Part shown: one piece after another, positions 18,784-25,713 of the stretch | How positions within the stretch are numbered: position 1 is the first letter of the stretch | Layout of the letters: every line of letters begins with the position of its first letter | Assembly (NCBI RefSeq): GCF_029893825.1 | Contig: NZ_JARXXV010000001.1 | Coordinates: forward strand, 1,240,001-1,304,000 | DNA: 64,000 bases | DNA from: Aurantimicrobium minutum | Lineage (GTDB): Bacteria > Actinomycetota > Actinomycetes > Actinomycetales > Microbacteriaceae | Direction: 5' to 3' | Translations under genes and position numbers: made by a program | The notes under the pieces: model-generated | The model's input: the letters and a program-made list of their open reading frames with translations, nothing else | The model's database searches: none | Told to the model about the DNA's origin: nothing

Positions 18784-19467
18784 TTGAGACCTCACATTAT
18801 TCGCGGAGCTGTTCTCACTGTTCTCACTTTCGCCATTCTAGGTTTTTCGGTCTCGCCAGTACAGGCCAGTCCCAACCCGAATTTATGGTGCTGGTCAATG
18901 CAATCTGGTGCGGTGAGAGGGACATTTTCGATGAACCCAGCTACGCCCGGAAATGGGACGGCACCTCAAGGGACATATACCTTGACGGGGTTTAGCGTGA
19001 CGTCCTCAAACGTTTCGGGAATTTACCCTGGATCAATTTCGAACGGTATTTATGCGTTTGGTACTCAACCTGATTACACGATTGTGTGGAATGGTACTCA
19101 ACCAACGTCGTGGAATCGTCAAAACGGCTTTTACACAAATGGCTTCGCCATCGAGTCAGGACCTCAAGGCTTTACAACTCGATTTATTTTTGACACGAAT
19201 TATCAACTGGCTGAGGATGCTTTCGTGGGCCACTTCTACTCCCCAATAACCCCTACGTTGAGCCCCGCTGATACAAATGGATTGTGCCCGGGAGACATTG
19301 CTCCTACTGCTACTCCAACTCCAGCACTATCTACGACCTCAGTCTCGCAACCCCAGGAAGCCTTACTAGTCCACACAGGTTTTGAAGATACCTTTACCCT
19401 CGGCGCAATAGGCGGCATTGCTGTTTTATTGGGGATTGCCCTAAGACGTTCGAGGCCCAAAAGCTAG
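18784..19467 (+). CDS. Secreted protein with sortase-type LVHTG cell-wall sorting signal
   Basis: About 227 residues, function unknown. Signal peptide (RPHIIRGAVLTVLTFAIL...VQA), then a beta-rich Gly/Asn/Thr domain (about 30-160: PNLWCWSMQSGAVRGTFSM, with two cysteines), a Thr/Pro-rich stalk (ATPTPALSTTSV), and a C-terminal signal: LVHTG, a hydrophobic helix (TLGAIGGIAVLLGIAL) and basic RRSRPKS. This has the architecture of a sortase substrate, close to the LAxTG motif of class E sortases; such a sortase lies at 24171. I chose TTG 18784, 5 bp after GGAG; TTG 18757 is possible. Follows the adhesin, perhaps co-expressed. Confidence 0.72.
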   Translation: MRPHIIRGAVLTVLTFAILGFSVSPVQASPNPNLWCWSMQSGAVRGTFSMNPATPGNGTAPQGTYTLTGFSVTSSNVSGIYPGSISNGIYAFGTQPDYTIVWNGTQPTSWNRQNGFYTNGFAIESGPQGFTTRFIFDTNYQLAEDAFVGHFYSPITPTLSPADTNGLCPGDIAPTATPTPALSTTSVSQPQEALLVHTGFEDTFTLGAIGGIAVLLGIALRRSRPKS

Positions 19468-19493
19468 GTCACTTGCCTGGGCGAAGTGACCTA
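19465..19493. terminator. Bidirectional stem-loop at the convergent gene ends
   Basis: Perfect 10-bp stem TAGGTCACTT / AAGTGACCTA around GCCTGGGCG. It contains the plus-strand stop codon and encodes the last residues and stop of the minus-strand gene. There is no clear T-run, so termination is inferred. Confidence 0.5.
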
Positions 19494-19834
19494 TAGTCCC
19501 AGATAATCTCTGAGCTCAGGCGCAGGTAGCGACGAAGGTCTTCCACATTGATCGACGTCACATCTGTGTAGGTGATGCCGGCAGCCCTGTGCTTACCAAT
19601 GCCTAACAGCCCGGGCTCTGAGAAATCTTTTCCACTCCAGAAGAGCACCTTCACGCCATGCTTGTGATTTTGGTACCCCACCACGGGAATGTCCTCGAGA
19701 AAGAAGACGGGCGCTCCATGCCAGACCTTGAAAGTGGCGGAGGGAAGTGCTTGCTGGAACTCTCCAAAAAGGAAGTCGATGACAGGGCGGTTGGCGGGGT
19801 CACTGCCCTCGTTGTATTTCACAACATCATTCAT
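19469..19834 (-). CDS. DUF1801 (YdhG-like) small protein
   Basis: 121 residues resembling the DUF1801/YdhG fold: ALPSATFKVWHGAPVFFLED followed by VGYQNHKHGVKVLFWSGKDF and a C-terminal EIIWDYRSLR. Function unknown in the family; often cytoplasmic and monocistronic. Divergent from the YdeI-like gene (22-bp gap to its ATG), so they may share a promoter region. No signal peptide or membrane segment. Confidence 0.75.
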   Translation of the reverse strand: MNDVVKYNEGSDPANRPVIDFLFGEFQQALPSATFKVWHGAPVFFLEDIPVVGYQNHKHGVKVLFWSGKDFSEPGLLGIGKHRAAGITYTDVTSINVEDLRRYLRLSSEIIWDYRSLRPGK

Positions 19835-19856
19835 AGCTTCAGACTACGCTGGCCAC

Positions 19857-20123
19857 ATGAGCTCTCGAGAGATGCGTGACAAAAAGGGTAACCTGCGTCG
19901 CAAGCTCGTGGAGATGCCTGCGGACGTGAAGCTCGCTCTGGAGCAAACAGGCTTGCGTGCTGACTATGACCACAGGCCTGCTTATCAACGCAATGACTAC
20001 CTCGCGTGGATCACGAGAGCCGTTCGGCAAGAGATTCGCCAGAAGCGGCTGAATCAGATGCTGGACGAACTGAAAAAGGGCGGCGTCTATATGCGGATGG
20101 ACCACCCTGCTTCGAAGAAGTAA
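19857..20123 (+). CDS. YdeI/OmpD-associated family small protein
   Basis: 88 residues, resembling the C-terminal domain of the bacteriocin-protection YdeI/OmpD-associated family: LRADYDHRPAYQRNDYLAWI followed by ITRAVRQEIRQKRLNQMLDELKKGG. ATG 19857 was chosen because upstream in-frame sequence overlaps the divergent gene and its promoter space. Charged helical, soluble. The family name does not establish a biochemical role. Ends exactly where the convergent FemX-like gene ends. Confidence 0.65.
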   Translation: MSSREMRDKKGNLRRKLVEMPADVKLALEQTGLRADYDHRPAYQRNDYLAWITRAVRQEIRQKRLNQMLDELKKGGVYMRMDHPASKK

Positions 20124-21152
20124 TTAGTACCAGTAGTCCTTGCGCAAGCGTGAGTAAAGACCAAGGAACTTGGTCTCAAACTTGTTCCATAACTTCTGCT
20201 TGGAGTTCAACGGATACTCAAAGGCAGGCATGTAGGTGTCAACGGTGGAGTTGAAGCCTGTCTTGAAGTGCCAGAGGCCTTCCATGGCACCAGCTGTGAT
20301 GTTCTCAGGGTCTGGAACGTTACCGAGGTCATAGGCCTCAAAGCCTTCGGCTTTGAGATCTCGCATAATGGTCCACTGCATCAGATGCGGTGCAGGGAGG
20401 CGCTTTTGGGTGCGAATGGAACCGCCGTCTTTGTACCAGGCCTTTTTGCCGAAAGTGAAAACTACGGCAGCTGCGATGAGAGTGCCTTCGTGGTGAGCCA
20501 TGTAGAGGCGGGCTTGGCCGGCTGCATCGAATGTTCCCCAGGCTTTGCGCAGGTAGTCCTCTGATCTAAAGAAAGCACCGGAACGATCTTTTGTGCCTCC
20601 CACGAGACCCAACAACTGAACTATGTTCTCCTCGGAGAAGGGAACACGGTTGACTTCGATATCCGCCTTCATGGCAAAGCGCAGGTGATTGCGTGCCTTA
20701 GGGCCAAAGCTGGCAAACATGGTTTCTTCGTCTGGGGTCAGATCGACGGTGACCGACCACTGATATTGCGAGGGATAGGCCTCAACCCAGCCATGGCGCT
20801 TGTAAGCAGCAATGAGTTCGGGGTCAGTTTCTTGGTAGGTCTCGATTTTGTAGGCAAGGTTCTTACCCCCGGCAAGAGACTTGGCGTGCTCGGTGAGCAC
20901 GGCAACCTTCTCAGGGGTAATGCCTGAAACTCGCGGAGCATGAATGAGGTTACCGAGACCAAAGGCAGGTCGAGTGAACTCCTGCACAGCAAGAACTTCT
21001 TCACCTGAAGCATTGGTCAAGTGCTGACCGGAGGGTTCCCAACCGGAACCGGTCTTGAATTGTGCCCACGCAAGGGATTGCATGAAGTGAGGGTGGTGTT
21101 GCGTGTGCAACACAGCGTCATTCCATGATTCAGAGTGCTGTGGGCCGGTCAT
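20124..21152 (-). CDS. FemA/FemB/FemX-family aminoacyltransferase (peptidoglycan bridge formation type)
   Basis: 342 residues. Two GNAT-like folds as in Fem transferases, which add amino acids from aminoacyl-tRNA to the peptidoglycan stem peptide. Visible family features: FMQSLAWAQFKTGSGWEP near the N-terminus, FASFGPKARNHLRFAMKADI in the middle, ARLYMAHHEGTLIAAAVVFT and AYDLGNVPDPE near the end. Start ATG 21152 follows GGAGCA. Acceptor residue and donor amino acid cannot be read; a lysine or alanine bridge enzyme is possible. The two-helix coiled arm of FemA is short or absent. Confidence 0.82.
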   Translation of the reverse strand: MTGPQHSESWNDAVLHTQHHPHFMQSLAWAQFKTGSGWEPSGQHLTNASGEEVLAVQEFTRPAFGLGNLIHAPRVSGITPEKVAVLTEHAKSLAGGKNLAYKIETYQETDPELIAAYKRHGWVEAYPSQYQWSVTVDLTPDEETMFASFGPKARNHLRFAMKADIEVNRVPFSEENIVQLLGLVGGTKDRSGAFFRSEDYLRKAWGTFDAAGQARLYMAHHEGTLIAAAVVFTFGKKAWYKDGGSIRTQKRLPAPHLMQWTIMRDLKAEGFEAYDLGNVPDPENITAGAMEGLWHFKTGFNSTVDTYMPAFEYPLNSKQKLWNKFETKFLGLYSRLRKDYWY

Positions 21153-21177
21153 TGCTCCAGTATCTCGCAGGAAAGAC

Positions 21178-21810
21178 CTAGGGCAGAGGTGACTCCCCGG
21201 CATCAAGTCCATCAAGGAAACGGTTACCACCAGCACAAATAGCCAAGGCAGTTTCTAAGAGCGTCTCAAGATCTTCCGACTCCAGCATGGTGTGCTGTTC
21301 TTGGGGAGGAACTGGCAGCATGGCTGCCAGTTGCCACACTGCCGCAATGGGATCATCTGAGACTTCGGTGTCGGCTTCCCACATCATCTCGCCATACGAG
21401 CTTGCTCTGGCGAGAAGGCTTCGAACTTCGAGTTCAAGACTCATGCGTTGAGAGTCGAATGCGTCATCCCAGACCAGATCCGGAAGATAGGCAACCTCTG
21501 CACGCGGATAGGGGTCAGGTTCTAACCATTGAGTGACAACAAAACGTTTGGTGCCAGTGGCAGTAATTCCCAGGAAGTCATCGGTCATGCCAAAGTCATC
21601 GACTTTGGCAACTGTGCCGATGGTGAGGCGCTCGGGCTGCTCACCGGCTGCCACGCGTTGTGGATGCAGGGGAACACCAAAGACAGGGTTCTGAGAACCG
21701 ACGAGATCGCCCATGAGTTTGAGATAGCGGGGTTCAAAAACCCTTAATGCCAAAGGCATATAGGGCATGAGCACTGACCCCACTGGGAATTGGGGCAGAA
21801 CTAAAGCCAT
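21178..21810 (-). CDS. Lon N-terminal (LON substrate-binding) domain protein
   Basis: 210 residues, consisting mainly of the LON substrate-binding domain without ATPase or protease: LPQFPVGSVLMPYMPLALRVFEPRY then FGMTDDFLGITATGTKRF. Such stand-alone proteins are widespread in Actinobacteria; role unproven, perhaps protein quality control. Ends 25 bp before the FemX-like start, and its own ATG is 5 bp after the next minus gene's stop, so the three form an operon. Confidence 0.85.
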   Translation of the reverse strand: MALVLPQFPVGSVLMPYMPLALRVFEPRYLKLMGDLVGSQNPVFGVPLHPQRVAAGEQPERLTIGTVAKVDDFGMTDDFLGITATGTKRFVVTQWLEPDPYPRAEVAYLPDLVWDDAFDSQRMSLELEVRSLLARASSYGEMMWEADTEVSDDPIAAVWQLAAMLPVPPQEQHTMLESEDLETLLETALAICAGGNRFLDGLDAGESPLP

Positions 21811-21815
21811 GGGGC

Positions 21816-22286
21816 TTATTCGTCTTCAGAGACCCAGAGTTCGTCGTCAGCGCGGAATGTTTGCCAGACGACGTAACCAATACCCAGCAGGGCAGCAATA
21901 CCAATGCCTGCAGCGATGTATTTTCCCGCGCTCGCAGTTGCGGCAGGGGCAACCGCCTTCTTACCTGCAGCAAGCTTGGCAACCTGCTTGGTTACTTCTT
22001 TCACGCGCTTGTCGCGGGCAGCATCGATAACTGAAAGAGTGGAGCCAATGACTGAAGCAACGGTGGGAAGTACATCGTCGACGAGCTTGTCACGAGTGTT
22101 CTGAGCCGCGACGCGAGAGGTCTTCACCACGCGGGGGAACACTTCTTCGCTGGTGACGCGACCGAGTTCACGACTTGCTTCACGAACAACGCTGCCAGCG
22201 TGAGCGAGCACCCTTTGCTGTTCGCGCAGAAGTTCTTCTGCGTGAGCCTTAAGTGCTTCTGCTTCTGTCATCTTTTTGCGTGCCAT
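21816..22286 (-). CDS. Conserved hypothetical helical protein with C-terminal membrane segment
   Basis: 156 residues, not recognised. Long amphipathic helices (about 5-100, rich in Ala, Glu, Lys, Arg, Val; resembles apolipoprotein-like or late-embryogenesis-like helical repeats), then KKAVAPAATASAGKY and one membrane helix (about 120-140: AGIGIAALLGIGYVVW) with an acidic tail DELWVSEDE. A tail-anchored envelope-associated protein is the best structural guess. Start ATG 22286 (MARKKMTEAE) chosen over further upstream codons because of GGAA spacing and the basic N-terminus. Confidence 0.6.
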   Translation of the reverse strand: MARKKMTEAEALKAHAEELLREQQRVLAHAGSVVREASRELGRVTSEEVFPRVVKTSRVAAQNTRDKLVDDVLPTVASVIGSTLSVIDAARDKRVKEVTKQVAKLAAGKKAVAPAATASAGKYIAAGIGIAALLGIGYVVWQTFRADDELWVSEDE

Positions 22287-22386
22287 AGTTCCATCTTGCC
22301 ACTGTTGTCTGGGAATGCCACTAGAGCTGTTCCCCGGTGAGCGAACGAGGAACATATTCTCAGGCGCCATATGAAAAGATTGAGCC

Positions 22387-22926
22387 ATGTCTATTCACAC
22401 TGCAGTTGCCACGATGAACACCACTCTTGGCCCCATCAAGATCAACCTCTACGGAAACCACGCTCCTAAGACCGTGAAGAACTTCGTAGGACTGGCCACC
22501 GGAGAAATCGAGTGGACTGACCCTCGCACCGGTGCAAAGCGCAACGATCCTCTCTATAACGGCGTTGTGTTCCACCGCATCATTCCTGACTTCATGATCC
22601 AGGGTGGCGACCCGCTGGGTACTGGTACTGGTGGACCCGGATACCAGTTCGATGACGAGATTCACCCTGAACTCAACTTCACCCAGCCCTACGTTCTCGC
22701 AATGGCGAACGCGGGTACTTACGGTGGAAAGGGAACCAACGGTTCTCAGTTCTTCATCACCACTGCACCCACCACCTGGTTGCAGGGTAAGCACACCATC
22801 TTTGGTGCTGTGGAGGACGAAGCAAGCCGCGCCATCGTTGACCAGCTGGGCAATGTCTCGACCGATGGTCGTGACCGTCCACTCGACGACGTGGTGATTG
22901 AATCCATCACCATCGAACAGGTCTAA
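22387..22926 (+). CDS. Peptidyl-prolyl cis-trans isomerase, cyclophilin type
   Basis: 179-residue cytoplasmic cyclophilin that speeds proline isomerisation in protein folding. Active-site signature FHRIIPDFMIQGGDPLGTG (Arg in FHR), NGSQFFITTAP and WLQGKHTIFG are all present, so it is probably active. No signal peptide. Followed 6 bp later by the rhomboid gene, a pairing common in Actinobacteria. Confidence 0.95.
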   Translation: MSIHTAVATMNTTLGPIKINLYGNHAPKTVKNFVGLATGEIEWTDPRTGAKRNDPLYNGVVFHRIIPDFMIQGGDPLGTGTGGPGYQFDDEIHPELNFTQPYVLAMANAGTYGGKGTNGSQFFITTAPTTWLQGKHTIFGAVEDEASRAIVDQLGNVSTDGRDRPLDDVVIESITIEQV

Positions 22927-22932
22927 CTTTTC

Positions 22933-23814
22933 GTGACCAACGAAACAGGCTTTGGGGCTACCGCTGAGGTAGCCCCTTCCTGTTATCGCCACCCGGGTAC
23001 GCCAACCTACATTCGTTGCCAGCGCTGCGAACGTCCTGTGTGTGTGCAGTGCCAGGTGCAGGCACCGGTTGGCGTGATTTGCCCTGAGTGTTTGGGCCAA
23101 GCACAGGCCAAGACGCCTCGTATGGGCAGACAACCCTTGGGTGGCCGGGGTAACCAAACCCCCGTTGTGACCTACAGCTTGATCGCCATTTCGGCATTGT
23201 TGTATGTGGCCCAACTCATTCCTGGTCTGGATGCCACGAACTATCTGGCATATGCGCCGCTGTATAGCTTTGGCGAATACAGCGCCGTGGGCGCACCATA
23301 TGAGCCATGGCGCATGCTTACCTCGGTTTTTGCCCACTCAACAGGCTTTGTTTTCCACATCATTTTGAATATGTATACGCTGTGGATTTTTGGCCAAATG
23401 CTTGAACGAATGCTCGGCAAGGCTCGATTCCTCACGCTGTATTTAGCATCTGGCCTTGCCGGATCCCTGGGCGTCATGTTCTGGGCACCCCATGACACTT
23501 TCGTGGTGGGAGCCTCGGGCGCCATCTTTGGCCTCATGGGCGCCTTCTTGGTGATTCAACGCAAGCTGGGAGGCGAAACAACCCAGTTATTAGTGCTTGT
23601 AGGCATCAACTTGGTCATTGGCTTCCTGCCGGGAATGAGCATCTCATGGCAGGCACACCTGGGTGGTTTGTTGGGTGGAGCACTGCTGGGGTTCATCTTT
23701 GTGCAGACTCGCAAGTACACCCAACGCAAGCTTCAGCTGGGCTTGCTCAGTCTCACTGTGCTGATCTTTGTGGCATTAGCCCTCTCGCACGCCCCGATGT
23801 TTGTCGCAGGTTAA
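22933..23814 (+). CDS. Rhomboid-family intramembrane serine protease with N-terminal zinc-finger
   Basis: 293 residues. N-terminal B-box-like zinc ribbon (about 12-55: CYRHPGTP, CQRCERPVCVQCQ, CPECLGQ), then about six or seven membrane helices. Catalytic Ser in GASGAIFGLMGAF and His in WQAHLGGLLGG, with the HIILNMYTLW motif of the family. Cleaves membrane proteins inside the bilayer; substrates unknown. Start GTG 22933. The zinc-finger fusion is typical of actinobacterial rhomboids. Confidence 0.93.
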   Translation: MTNETGFGATAEVAPSCYRHPGTPTYIRCQRCERPVCVQCQVQAPVGVICPECLGQAQAKTPRMGRQPLGGRGNQTPVVTYSLIAISALLYVAQLIPGLDATNYLAYAPLYSFGEYSAVGAPYEPWRMLTSVFAHSTGFVFHIILNMYTLWIFGQMLERMLGKARFLTLYLASGLAGSLGVMFWAPHDTFVVGASGAIFGLMGAFLVIQRKLGGETTQLLVLVGINLVIGFLPGMSISWQAHLGGLLGGALLGFIFVQTRKYTQRKLQLGLLSLTVLIFVALALSHAPMFVAG

Positions 23815-23823
23815 CAACGAGAG

Positions 23824-23869
23824 TTATCCACATGGTTGTCCACATGGGGAGAATTACACGCGTGTAATT
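23824..23869. promoter_or_regulatory. DnaA-box pair plus perfect 18-bp palindrome between convergent genes
   Basis: Perfect DnaA box TTATCCACA (23824-23832), a one-mismatch copy TTGTCCACA (23836-23844) forming a TCCACATGG direct repeat spaced 12 bp, and AATTACACGCGTGTAATT (23852-23869). All fit in the 59-bp space between the rhomboid and crgA stop codons. No T-run, so not an evident terminator. Confidence 0.55.
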
Positions 23870-23873
23870 AGAG

Positions 23874-24119
23874 TTAGCGCCACCGAGTGGTCATCAAGAA
23901 GCCGATGAAGGCGATGCCGAAACCGACCAGGATGTTCCACGAACCCAGAGCCAAAATGGGCAGTGTGCCCTGGCTGATGTAGAACACAATGATCCACACA
24001 AGTCCGATGAGCATGAAGCCAAACATGACGGGCTTAAACCATGCGGGGTTCGGTGCGTCTGCGCCATGTGCCTCAGGGTTACGAGGTGCCTTAGTGCGCT
24101 TCTTCTTTTCTGCAGCCAT
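23874..24119 (-). CDS. crgA: Cell division protein CrgA
   Basis: 81 residues with a basic N-terminus (MAAEKKKRTKAPRNPEAHG) and two membrane helices (about 30-50 and 58-78) in the pattern NPAWFKPVMFGFMLIGLVWI...GFGIAFIGFLMTTRWR, diagnostic for CrgA. In mycobacteria and streptomycetes CrgA coordinates septal FtsZ and PBP recruitment. ATG 24119 chosen; the TTG three codons upstream is less likely. Divergent from the sortase gene by 51 bp, conserved synteny. Confidence 0.92.
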   Translation of the reverse strand: MAAEKKKRTKAPRNPEAHGADAPNPAWFKPVMFGFMLIGLVWIIVFYISQGTLPILALGSWNILVGFGIAFIGFLMTTRWR

Positions 24120-24170
24120 AGTGTTCAAAAGTCTACCCTTTCTTCAGCAACTCCACAGGAAGAGCTCTAC

Positions 24171-24923
24171 ATGACGGGTAAAGTTAGACAGGTGTTCAAG
24201 CCAGCAACCTTCTCTCGCATCATGGGAATTACTGGCGAACTCTTAATCACCTTCGGCACCATCGTCTTGTTGTTTCTTGCTTGGCAGCTATGGATAAACA
24301 ACGCAGTTGTCGCAGGCCAGCAGCACTCCGCTACTGCAGAGATGTCTAAGCAGTGGTCGACAGACAAAGATAGGTCAGAGTCGGCCCCGACCACGCAAGA
24401 CTATGGACCAGCACCCGCTTTTGCTGGCGCTGCAGAGGGTGCCAAGTTTGCCACCATCTACATTCCCCGTCTTGGTGCAGACTCCACGCGTGTAATCAAG
24501 AACAGCGTTGACCTAAGCACCGTGCTCAACAATGGCTACTTTGGCCACTACACAAATTCTCAGTGGCCAGGACAGCCAGGAAACTTCGCTCTCGCCGTCC
24601 ACCGCACCAACTGGGGTAGTCCATTCGGGGATGCACCGAAGCTGCAACTAGGCGACAAGATTTATGTTGAAACAGCGGATGGGTACTACACCTATGCATT
24701 CCGCAACTATGAGTTTGTTCTTCCCACAGCAGTAGATGTGTTGCTGCCTGTGCCCGGGTCTAATGCTTCCCCAGGAGATCAGAGCATTCTGACCATCACG
24801 ACCTGTAATCCTCTGCTTGGCGATGCTGAACGCATGATTGTCTATAGCGTGCTGGAATCCTGGCAGCCTCGTGATGCAGGCCCACCTGCCGAAATGGCTA
24901 AAACTCAGAAGGTGAATTCTTAA
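24171..24923 (+). CDS. Class E sortase
   Basis: 250-residue transpeptidase that joins LxxTG-bearing surface proteins to the cell wall. N-terminal membrane anchor (about 18-42: GELLITFGTIVLLFLAWQLW), then the sortase barrel: ATIYIPRLG at the domain start, catalytic His in FALAVHRTNWGSPF, catalytic Cys in ILTITTCNPLLGDAERMIVY and nearby Arg. AGGAAGAG ribosome site. The order crgA-sortase-small membrane protein-pabA is typical. A candidate substrate is the LVHTG protein at 18784. Confidence 0.93.
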   Translation: MTGKVRQVFKPATFSRIMGITGELLITFGTIVLLFLAWQLWINNAVVAGQQHSATAEMSKQWSTDKDRSESAPTTQDYGPAPAFAGAAEGAKFATIYIPRLGADSTRVIKNSVDLSTVLNNGYFGHYTNSQWPGQPGNFALAVHRTNWGSPFGDAPKLQLGDKIYVETADGYYTYAFRNYEFVLPTAVDVLLPVPGSNASPGDQSILTITTCNPLLGDAERMIVYSVLESWQPRDAGPPAEMAKTQKVNS

Positions 24924-25081
24924 TGTATGCAGCGTTATGGCGCATATTGCCTGGCACTTTGTGGATCAAGATTGCCATCCTGACCGCATCTGCAGCAGTT
25001 GTGATTACCCTGCTCATGATGTTTGTCTTCCCTGCCGTGGATGCGGCAATTTCTGTGCGAGAGGTTACGGTTAACCAATGA
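24923..25081 (+). CDS. 52-residue single-pass membrane protein of unknown function
   Basis: Read by direct translation: MYAALWRILPGTLWIKIAIL... ending REVTVNQ. One membrane helix about 14-40 (WIKIAILTASAAVVITLLMM). ATG shares bases with the sortase stop codon (TAATG) and its TGA overlaps the next ATG (ATGA), so it is translationally coupled on both sides, which argues that it is a real gene. It might assist the sortase or anchor a complex; unproven. Confidence 0.8.
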   Translation: MYAALWRILPGTLWIKIAILTASAAVVITLLMMFVFPAVDAAISVREVTVNQ

Positions 25082-25710
25082 CCAAGATCTTGGTAATCGA
25101 TAACTACGACAGCTTTGTCTACACCCTCAACGGCTACCTCCAAGAGTTGGGTGCTGAAACTGTCGTGGTTCGAAATGACCAGATTCCTCTCGCTGAGCTG
25201 GATGCAACCCTCGCCAGTTATGACGGTGTGCTGGTTTCTCCCGGTCCAGGTAAGCCTTCTGATGCGGGTGTCTCTATTGCTGCTGTCCACTCTGCGCGTC
25301 AGCAAAACATTCCCCTATTGGGCGTGTGCCTCGGCCACCAAGCAATTGGTGAAGCTTTTGGAGCAACCGTCACCAATGCTGAAGAGCTCATGCACGGCAA
25401 GACTTCATTGATCAATCACAATGACAGCACACTCTACACAGCTGTCCCTCAGCCATTTACTGCAACCAGGTATCACTCACTGGCCGTGGTCAACGACACC
25501 GTTCCAGATGAGCTCATCGTAACGAGTTCCACCACCGGTGGAGTAATCATGGGCCTTCAGCACGTCGAAGCGCCCATCTTTGGTGTTCAGTTCCACCCAG
25601 AGTCTGTTCTCACCGAGGGCGGCTACACCATGCTGGGTAACTGGCTAGAAGTCTGTGGTCTCGAAGGCGCAGCACAGCGTGCTCTGACCAAGAGCCCACT
25701 GATTCGCTAG
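25078..25710 (+). CDS. pabA: Aminodeoxychorismate/anthranilate synthase component II (glutamine amidotransferase)
   Basis: 210 residues, class I glutamine amidotransferase supplying ammonia for 4-amino-4-deoxychorismate (folate) or anthranilate (Trp). Catalytic Cys in LLGVCLGHQAIGEAFG, His and Glu in GVQFHPESVLTEGG, and N-terminal DNYDSFVYTLNGYLQELGA. PabA versus TrpG cannot be settled from sequence; many actinobacteria have a single shared subunit at this position before pknB. Sits 4 bp from the convergent pknB end. Confidence 0.92.
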   Translation: MTKILVIDNYDSFVYTLNGYLQELGAETVVVRNDQIPLAELDATLASYDGVLVSPGPGKPSDAGVSIAAVHSARQQNIPLLGVCLGHQAIGEAFGATVTNAEELMHGKTSLINHNDSTLYTAVPQPFTATRYHSLAVVNDTVPDELIVTSSTTGGVIMGLQHVEAPIFGVQFHPESVLTEGGYTMLGNWLEVCGLEGAAQRALTKSPLIR

Positions 25711-25713
25711 GGA

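Noticed and set aside
23852-23869. Palindrome after the rhomboid gene as a Rho-independent terminator
   Set aside because: No loop space and no T-run on either strand; more like a protein-binding site.
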